Assembly: GCA_037132075.1 (NCBI GenBank)
Contig: JBAXPV010000054.1
Span: 1 to 17,547 of the forward strand
Direction of reading: 5' to 3'
DNA length: 17,547 nt
DNA from: JBAXPV01 sp037132075
GTDB lineage: Bacteria > Bacteroidota > Bacteroidia > Bacteroidales > CAIXZF01
Shown piece after piece: positions 13,182 to 17,547 of this stretch. Numbering within the stretch: position 1 is the stretch's first letter; the number at the start of each line of letters is the position of its first letter. The position numbers were made by a program, and so were the translations under genes. The notes under the pieces are model-generated. The model saw only the letters and a list, made by a program, of their open reading frames with translations. It did not search any database and was not told where the DNA came from.

Positions 13182-15827
13182 ATGAAACACCCCTACAAAA
13201 TATTTTTGCTTCTTTCTTTACTGCTGACAATATATTCAGCCAGCGATTCTTTTGGCTTTTCAATCAAAGGCAGTGTTACAGATATTAAAGGAAATTCCAT
13301 TGCCTATGCCACGATTTTTATCAAAGAACTTAACAAAGGTGTTACCACAGGAGAAAAAGGCAACTTTACCATCCCTGTGGAAAACGGTTCTTATTCCATA
13401 AAATTCCAATGTGTCGGCTACCAGCCTGAGTTAAAAAGTGTGGTGGTGAACAATTCAGATGTCGAAATCAAAGTGATACTCAAAGAAATGAATTACACTT
13501 TGAATGAGGTCGTTATTTCAGGCAAGGAAAATCCAGCCAATCGGATCATGAGGGCGACCATTACGCGGGCCCAATTTTTCTTTAAAATGCTGGAGTCTTA
13601 TAATGCAGATGTTTATGTAAAGGTAAATTTCAAGATCGACAAACTTTCAGCACTTGTCAAGTATATGACAAAGGATGAAAAAGAGATACCTAAAATAGGG
13701 AAACTACAGTTTGCTGAGTCACACAACCTGGTTAGCTACCTGGCGCCCAATCATTACACACAAAAGGTTCTGAAGGCAGAAAAATCCGGATCCGCTTTTG
13801 GCCCGGATGGCATCCCTGGCGTACAATTTTTGGCCTATAGTGTTTATGAGCCGAAATACGGTGACATCCCCTCTCCTTTGGGAAGGAGTGCCTTCTCTTA
13901 TTACAACTTTTATCTCGCAGGAATCTCTGTCATGGGAAACTATTCTATTTACAAGATAAAAGTTAGTCCTAAAAGACCCGGCATTTTCTTCGAAGGTTAT
14001 GTTTATATAAACAGCAGCAATTACTTTGTAAATAATCTTGACTGGAAGTTGGATGCCTCCTTCCAGAACTATACCCTGAAAATGGATTTTGATGTCTTCC
14101 AGGATGTAATAGCCTTGCCCAGCAGTTATTATATTGACTTCCACTTTGAAATGATGGGGAACAAACTTAGTGGCATGTCATCCAGCTCACTTAGATATAC
14201 AACTTTGAAGCTTAACGAAAAAGCCCGGATTTACGCAAAAGAGTCAAAAAGTGATGAAATTCCTGCAAAAGCCGAAAAAAGGGCAAGCATTGTAAAAAAA
14301 CAACAAAAGCTTGAAGATGAAGTAAGTAAACTCATGAATAAAAAAGAAATGTCATTAAAAGACATGAATAAGTTCATGAGGACCATGAAGAAACTTGACA
14401 AGGCAAGTGAGAAGGATACCTCAAAAAGCCTGGAAGTAAAAGACCCGGTTGTTGTAATAAAGGATAGTTTATATAATAAGCACGACACCCTTTACTGGCA
14501 ACAGGTAAGGCCCGTAACACTATCCAGAGAAGAACGAGTAGCTGAACATGAGATAGATTCTGTGTACCGGGTAAAGTTATCTGATACTGTCGCCGGAAAG
14601 GCAAAAAAAGACAGCTTACACAAAGTGAAGTTCAGCGACCTAGTTACAAGAAGTTTATTGGGAGGCAACCTTCACAATGACTCAACTTATCAATTTCATG
14701 TATCAGGCTTACTTGGAAACAACACATATTTTACTGCTGTCGATGGCTTTACTCTTGGTGCTAGCTTTTCATATTCCCGATTCAGTGAGAAAAAAAACAA
14801 AAGAACAGAGGTGTCTTATACGCCGTCCTATAGTTTTATCCGCCAGGAACTTATGACAGAAGCAAGGATCGGGAGAACTTTCTCGCGAAAGAAACAAGCT
14901 TCTATCTTTATCGATGTATTTTCAAAAAGCCGGGATTTCAACACACAATATCCCGTTGATCTTTTTCTCAACAGCATTAGTTCGCTATTCCTCTTCGACA
15001 ATAAAGTCAAACAAATCCATGACCAGGGTTTTAAAATCACCGGAAAACTTGAACTTACCAATGGTTTGATTTCAACAGCCAGGATTGAATACCACAATCG
15101 TGAAATCCTTGAAAACACTACGAATTATTCTTTTTCAAAAATTGACACCATTTACAAGCCGAATAACCCGCTAAATGTTTACCAAAGCAACCATCCTTTA
15201 GCGAATCATGAACAGTTTTTCTTGCAGTTTGGGCTTGAATATACCCATAGAAACAAATACATGATCAAGAATAACAGGAAACTGAATTTGGGCTCTTCTT
15301 ATCCTGTACTTGGAGTCAATTACATACAGGGAATTGAAGGCATTGGGAAAAGTGCAAGTAATTTTAGCAGCGTGTCAATCAGCATAGAACAAAGAATAGA
15401 CCTGGGTCTATTTTCTGAGATCTGGTACAAAGGGATTGCTGGGAATAGTTTTAATACAGACAATCTTCAAATTCCTGATTTTTATCACCCCAATGTGACT
15501 GCATTTGTTTTTGACTTCAGAGACACGAAGTCTTCTTTTTTACTCATGCCTTCTTATGTTTACAGCACCCCTTCCTGGTTTGTTGATACTCATTTTCATT
15601 ACAAGTCATCCTGCCTGATCTTTAAAAGATTGCCATGGATTGGGGAAAAGCTTTTCACCGAGACTATTACATTGGCTTATTTCCACAGCGAGAAATATCC
15701 GAATTATATCGAAGCTGCCTACGGTTTTGGGAACATTCTCTTTGCAGGAAGCATCCAGGCTGTTGTTGGTTACGAAAACGGAAAATACAAGTCCTGGGGG
15801 ATCAGGGCGTTCTTTGGGATTAAGTAG
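13182..15827 (+). CDS. DUF5686/carboxypeptidase-regulatory-like outer-membrane protein
   Basis: An 881-residue outer-membrane protein typical of Bacteroidetes. Residues 1-25 are a signal peptide. Residues ~27-105 form a CarboxypepD_reg-like beta-sandwich (IKGSVTDIKGNSIAYATIFIKELNKGVTTGEKGNFTI, ending IKVILKEMNYTLNEVVISG), as at the N-terminus of TonB-dependent transporters, but no TonB plug follows. The middle resembles DUF5686 proteins, with a Lys/Glu/Ser-rich insert near 350-430. The last ~390 residues have alternating aromatic strands and probably form a beta-barrel ending in AFFGIK. The function is unknown. No SusD or other partner is adjacent; it is flanked by the radical SAM gene (divergent) and a POT fragment (convergent). 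Confidence 0.87.
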   Translation: MKHPYKIFLLLSLLLTIYSASDSFGFSIKGSVTDIKGNSIAYATIFIKELNKGVTTGEKGNFTIPVENGSYSIKFQCVGYQPELKSVVVNNSDVEIKVILKEMNYTLNEVVISGKENPANRIMRATITRAQFFFKMLESYNADVYVKVNFKIDKLSALVKYMTKDEKEIPKIGKLQFAESHNLVSYLAPNHYTQKVLKAEKSGSAFGPDGIPGVQFLAYSVYEPKYGDIPSPLGRSAFSYYNFYLAGISVMGNYSIYKIKVSPKRPGIFFEGYVYINSSNYFVNNLDWKLDASFQNYTLKMDFDVFQDVIALPSSYYIDFHFEMMGNKLSGMSSSSLRYTTLKLNEKARIYAKESKSDEIPAKAEKRASIVKKQQKLEDEVSKLMNKKEMSLKDMNKFMRTMKKLDKASEKDTSKSLEVKDPVVVIKDSLYNKHDTLYWQQVRPVTLSREERVAEHEIDSVYRVKLSDTVAGKAKKDSLHKVKFSDLVTRSLLGGNLHNDSTYQFHVSGLLGNNTYFTAVDGFTLGASFSYSRFSEKKNKRTEVSYTPSYSFIRQELMTEARIGRTFSRKKQASIFIDVFSKSRDFNTQYPVDLFLNSISSLFLFDNKVKQIHDQGFKITGKLELTNGLISTARIEYHNREILENTTNYSFSKIDTIYKPNNPLNVYQSNHPLANHEQFFLQFGLEYTHRNKYMIKNNRKLNLGSSYPVLGVNYIQGIEGIGKSASNFSSVSISIEQRIDLGLFSEIWYKGIAGNSFNTDNLQIPDFYHPNVTAFVFDFRDTKSSFLLMPSYVYSTPSWFVDTHFHYKSSCLIFKRLPWIGEKLFTETITLAYFHSEKYPNYIEAAYGFGNILFAGSIQAVVGYENGKYKSWGIRAFFGIK

Positions 15828-15857
15828 AGAACTGGGCGACAAGTCGAAGGATGATGC

Positions 15858-17090
15858 TTATTGGGTTACCTTCTCCAGCCGCTTTAATATCGTAAAGATA
15901 AAGGCCGCAGAAACGAGGCAACAAACTATAAAGATCAGCCAAAGCTGCCAAAGGTCAAGTTTGCCCCAGAAATCGCTGCCGATAAACAGCAACTTATTCC
16001 CTACTGCAGTTGCCAAAAGCCATCCACCTTGCATTAAACCCTGAAAACGGACTGGTGCCACTTTAGAAACAAAAGAAAGACCCATTGGACTGAGAAACAA
16101 CTCTGCAATCGTCAGGATCAGATAGGAAGACATCAGCCAGTAAGGCATAACGCGAGAACTGTCGGGAACCGGATTATATTTTACGGCTCCGGCCGCATCT
16201 ACAAATCTCAATTCATGTGGAGAGATGAGGTTGAGAGATGCAACTAAAATCACCACAAATCCTAATGCTGCGATGATCATTCCGATTCCGATTTTGCGCG
16301 GGGTAGAAGGCTCCATTTTCTTTTTATTCAGCCATGCAAAAACTGCCATAACGGCAAATGTCAGGGATACAATAAACAAAGGATTGAATGACTGAAATAC
16401 CTCCGGAGAGATTGAATTCTGTGCACCGGCTTGTTTGTAAAAATAAGTACAGGCACTACCACCTGCTATAAGGAGGGCGCCTCCGCTCAGGCGTGAATTC
16501 ATACTGCTCTTTTTACCCAAAAGAAGGAAGAATCCTGCCAGCAAAGCAATGACAGAAAGTATATTCTCTAGGGTAAAGAACATATAGGTAAATGGGGCAA
16601 CTGTTTTAACAGTATAATCCCGGGCAAAAAATGTAAGTGTTAAGCCATTCTGATGGAATGACATCCAAAAGAAAACGACGACAATGAAGACCATAATTAA
16701 AGCAGAAACCCTTGGCTTTTCCTCTTTGGTGGCTACAGAAATGATATAGGTGATAAACCCGGCAAACAGTCCGAAAGCCAATCCGGTTTTATAATCTTTT
16801 ACCAGATAAATGAGGAACGCGACAACTGCAAAAGCTGCGACACTAGCAACGATGGCCATGGGTTTGCGTTCAACAGCAGCATTTTTATCTTTTGCGACTT
16901 TTTCCTTATTGGGAAGGAGTTTACTAAAAAAGACATAGACGAGAAGTGATACTACCATGGCAATTGCAGCAACACCAAATGCATAATTGTAACCCCTGGA
17001 AAAAACGTCCAGATAATTTTGCGCGAAAGCAGTAAGGTTGGTTACCGGGCCGTTCATGCTAACCTGGTTGGCCAGCTCCTGGAATTTCAC
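15858..17090 (-). pseudogene. N-terminally truncated POT-family (PTR2) peptide transporter
   Basis: The frame encodes the C-terminal ~410 residues of a proton-coupled oligopeptide transporter. Family marks are the helix-7 motif FFWMSFHQNG, the block AELFLSPMGLSFVSKVAP, and the Bacteroidetes-type loop KFQELANQVS-x-FAQNYLDVFSRGYNYAFG. Normal members have 500 residues or more and open with a GERFxYY motif and five further helices; these are missing. The only start near the head is a GTG at 17088-17090. The frame stays open without an ATG to 17218 and is closed by TGA at 17219-17221. The beginning was therefore lost by insertion, deletion or a contig join, and the remainder is probably not functional. 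It is convergent with the DUF5686 gene, 30 bases apart. Confidence 0.85.
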
Positions 17091-17207
17091 AGTGTCGGTG
17101 AGTTCCCCTTTTTGAAATTGCTGACATAGACAGTTCTGAGATCATCAGTCAAAGGCACATTGCCGAGGCAGTGCAATATAGGTCTGGTGCAGGATAGAAA
17201 AAATAGG

Positions 17208-17240
17208 ATGCAAGTTTTTCATCTTGGTCGGCGAAGATAA
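17208..17240 (+). other. Possible 10-codon leader ORF
   Basis: ATG at 17208 encodes MQVFHLGRRR and stops at TAA 17238-17240. Its codons run through the left arm of the 12-bp inverted repeat (17214-17225). The ribosome-binding site is weak, so it is a tentative leader peptide. Confidence 0.25.
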
Positions 17241-17270
17241 TAGTATGGAAGGAGAACTAAGATGAAAAAC
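17214..17270 (+). repeat. Perfect 12-bp inverted repeat that covers a start codon
   Basis: GTTTTTCATCTT (17214-17225) pairs exactly with AAGATGAAAAAC (17259-17270). The 33-base loop holds the Shine-Dalgarno AAGGAG (17249-17254), and the right arm holds the ATG at 17262. An alternative smaller hairpin, ATCTT/AAGAT, can form within the loop using the end of the left arm. The layout suits translational control of the following ORF. Confidence 0.55.
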
Positions 17271-17348
17271 ATAATTAAAATGATTACTACAATGTTCAGG
17301 AGTCTCAAGAATTTTGATGAAGTTGCCAGAAGAGCCGGCGCTATCTGA
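17262..17348 (+). CDS. 28-codon small ORF with strong ribosome-binding site
   Basis: A 28-residue basic peptide beginning MKNIIKMITTMF and ending with the sequence DEVARRAGAI. An ideal AAGGAG lies 7 bases before the ATG, unlike the other genes here, which show no such sites. The stop codon lies in the loop of an intrinsic terminator, so the transcription unit ends with this ORF. It could be a real micro-protein or the leader of an attenuator. I do not recognise it. Confidence 0.4.
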   Translation: MKNIIKMITTMFRSLKNFDEVARRAGAI

Positions 17349-17371
17349 TCAGGGTGCCGGCTTTTCGTTTT
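17333..17371 (+). terminator. GC-rich intrinsic terminator
   Basis: AGCCGGCGC (17333-17341) pairs with GTGCCGGCT (17354-17362), one G-U pair, with a 12-base loop, followed by TTTTCGTTTTT. This is a textbook intrinsic terminator on the + strand, and its left arm overlaps the end of the 28-codon ORF. Confidence 0.75.
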
Positions 17372-17382
17372 TCCCCGCGTAT

Positions 17383-17411
17383 TTGACAAATAATACTTCA
17401 TATAGTAAACT
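17383..17411 (+). promoter_or_regulatory. Sigma70-like promoter with two small dyads
   Basis: TTGACA (17383-17388), 17 bases, then TAAACT (17406-17411): a -35/-10 layout unlike the TAnnTTTG boxes elsewhere in the window. Each element is inside a dyad: TATTTG-A-CAAATA (17380-17392) and ATAGT-AA-ACTAT (17402-17413), suggesting control by a repressor. Confidence 0.5.
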
Positions 17412-17448
17412 ATTTATCAGGTGAACCATTCGTCTCATAAAGGAATAT

Positions 17449-17547
17449 ATGGAAAACAATGAGTTTGAAAAATATTTAGATAGGTTGGAATCTGCTTTAA
17501 ATGGTTTTATGAAAAGCATGGCAGCATGCATAAATCAGGATATAAAT
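17449..17547 (+). CDS. Start of a small hypothetical ORF, cut by the window end
   Basis: ATG at 17449, after AAAGGA at 17439-17444, opens MENNEFEKYLDRLESALNGF and stays open for 33 codons to the end of the window. The sequence is helical and charged. Too little is present to assign a family. It lies downstream of the sigma70-like promoter. Confidence 0.45.
   Translation, partial: MENNEFEKYLDRLESALNGFMKSMAACINQDIN

Larger units (their letters stand above)
17091..17547. other. Unusual 457-base end region without a recognisable gene
   Basis: Beyond the GTG of the POT fragment the window contains no recognised protein family. From about 17220 on it holds strong ribosome-binding sites, an intrinsic terminator, a sigma70-like promoter and small ORFs, a style different from the rest of the window. 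I see no transposase, terminal repeat or attachment site. The exact join lies somewhere between about 17090 and 17220: the POT frame remains open through that stretch, but the protein there stops resembling a transporter. Confidence 0.5.

Noticed and set aside
17219..17401. 60-codon minus-strand frame with a hydrophobic stretch
   Set aside because: It reads backward through a + strand intrinsic terminator and the 28-codon ORF, and has no ribosome-binding site or known family.
17349..17531. 60-codon minus-strand frame at the window end
   Set aside because: It lies opposite the sigma70-like promoter and the small + ORF, which have better start signals.

Overview
The window looks like a chromosomal stretch from a member of the Bacteroidetes. 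The lineage call rests on three things: Bacteroidetes-type -7 promoter boxes (TAnnTTTG) in front of several genes, the gene order rsfS-ftsH-LUD-DUF2007-cdsA-psd, and a DUF5686-type outer-membrane protein with an N-terminal carboxypeptidase-regulatory-like domain. No rRNA, tRNA, CRISPR array or transposase is visible.

Layout. (1) 39-446 (-) is an OsmC/Ohr-type peroxiredoxin-like gene, divergent from (2) a tight housekeeping cluster on + at 597-5544: ribosome silencing factor RsfS, membrane protease FtsH, a LUD/LutC-like protein, a small DUF2007 protein, CdsA, and a short pyruvoyl phosphatidylserine decarboxylase. Gaps are a few bases or ATGA overlaps, so this reads as one operon linking ribosome control, membrane proteolysis and phospholipid synthesis. 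(3) 5643-5951 (+) is a small secreted Cys/Lys-rich protein, followed by a hairpin terminator placed between it and the convergent nor cluster. (4) 6005-10939 (-), in transcription order, is rrf2 (NsrR-like)-norC-norB-norQ-norD: a complete cytochrome-c-dependent NO reductase with its maturation ATPase/VWA pair and an Fe-S-type regulator. All NorB metal ligands are present. (5) Divergent from it, 11071-12102 (+), are a two-TM SPFH (band 7/stomatin-like) protein and a 57-residue ribbon-helix-helix (Arc-like) protein. The 131-bp region between the two transcription units holds a perfect 18-bp inverted repeat and an FNR/DNR-like box, between promoters facing opposite ways. (6) 12149-13141 (-) is a YhcC-like radical SAM protein, divergent from (7) 13182-15827 (+), a DUF5686-type outer-membrane protein. 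(8) 15858-17090 (-) is a POT-family peptide transporter that has lost its N-terminal ~170 residues.

The last ~330 bases (about 17220-17547) look foreign to the rest. They contain strong Shine-Dalgarno sequences, a sigma70-like TTGACA-N17-TAAACT promoter, a GC-rich intrinsic terminator, a 28-codon ORF whose start codon is inside a perfect 12-bp inverted repeat, and the start of another small ORF. With the POT gene broken at the same place, this is either the edge of an inserted element or a chimeric contig end.

How it works together (inference): Rrf2 would sense NO through its Fe-S cluster and control NorCB expression. An FNR/DNR-family protein may add a low-oxygen or NO input. No nitrite or nitrous oxide reductase is seen here, so the reductase may serve NO detoxification as much as respiration. 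The SPFH/RHH pair shares the control region and is the most interesting candidate for an uncharacterised NO-linked function.
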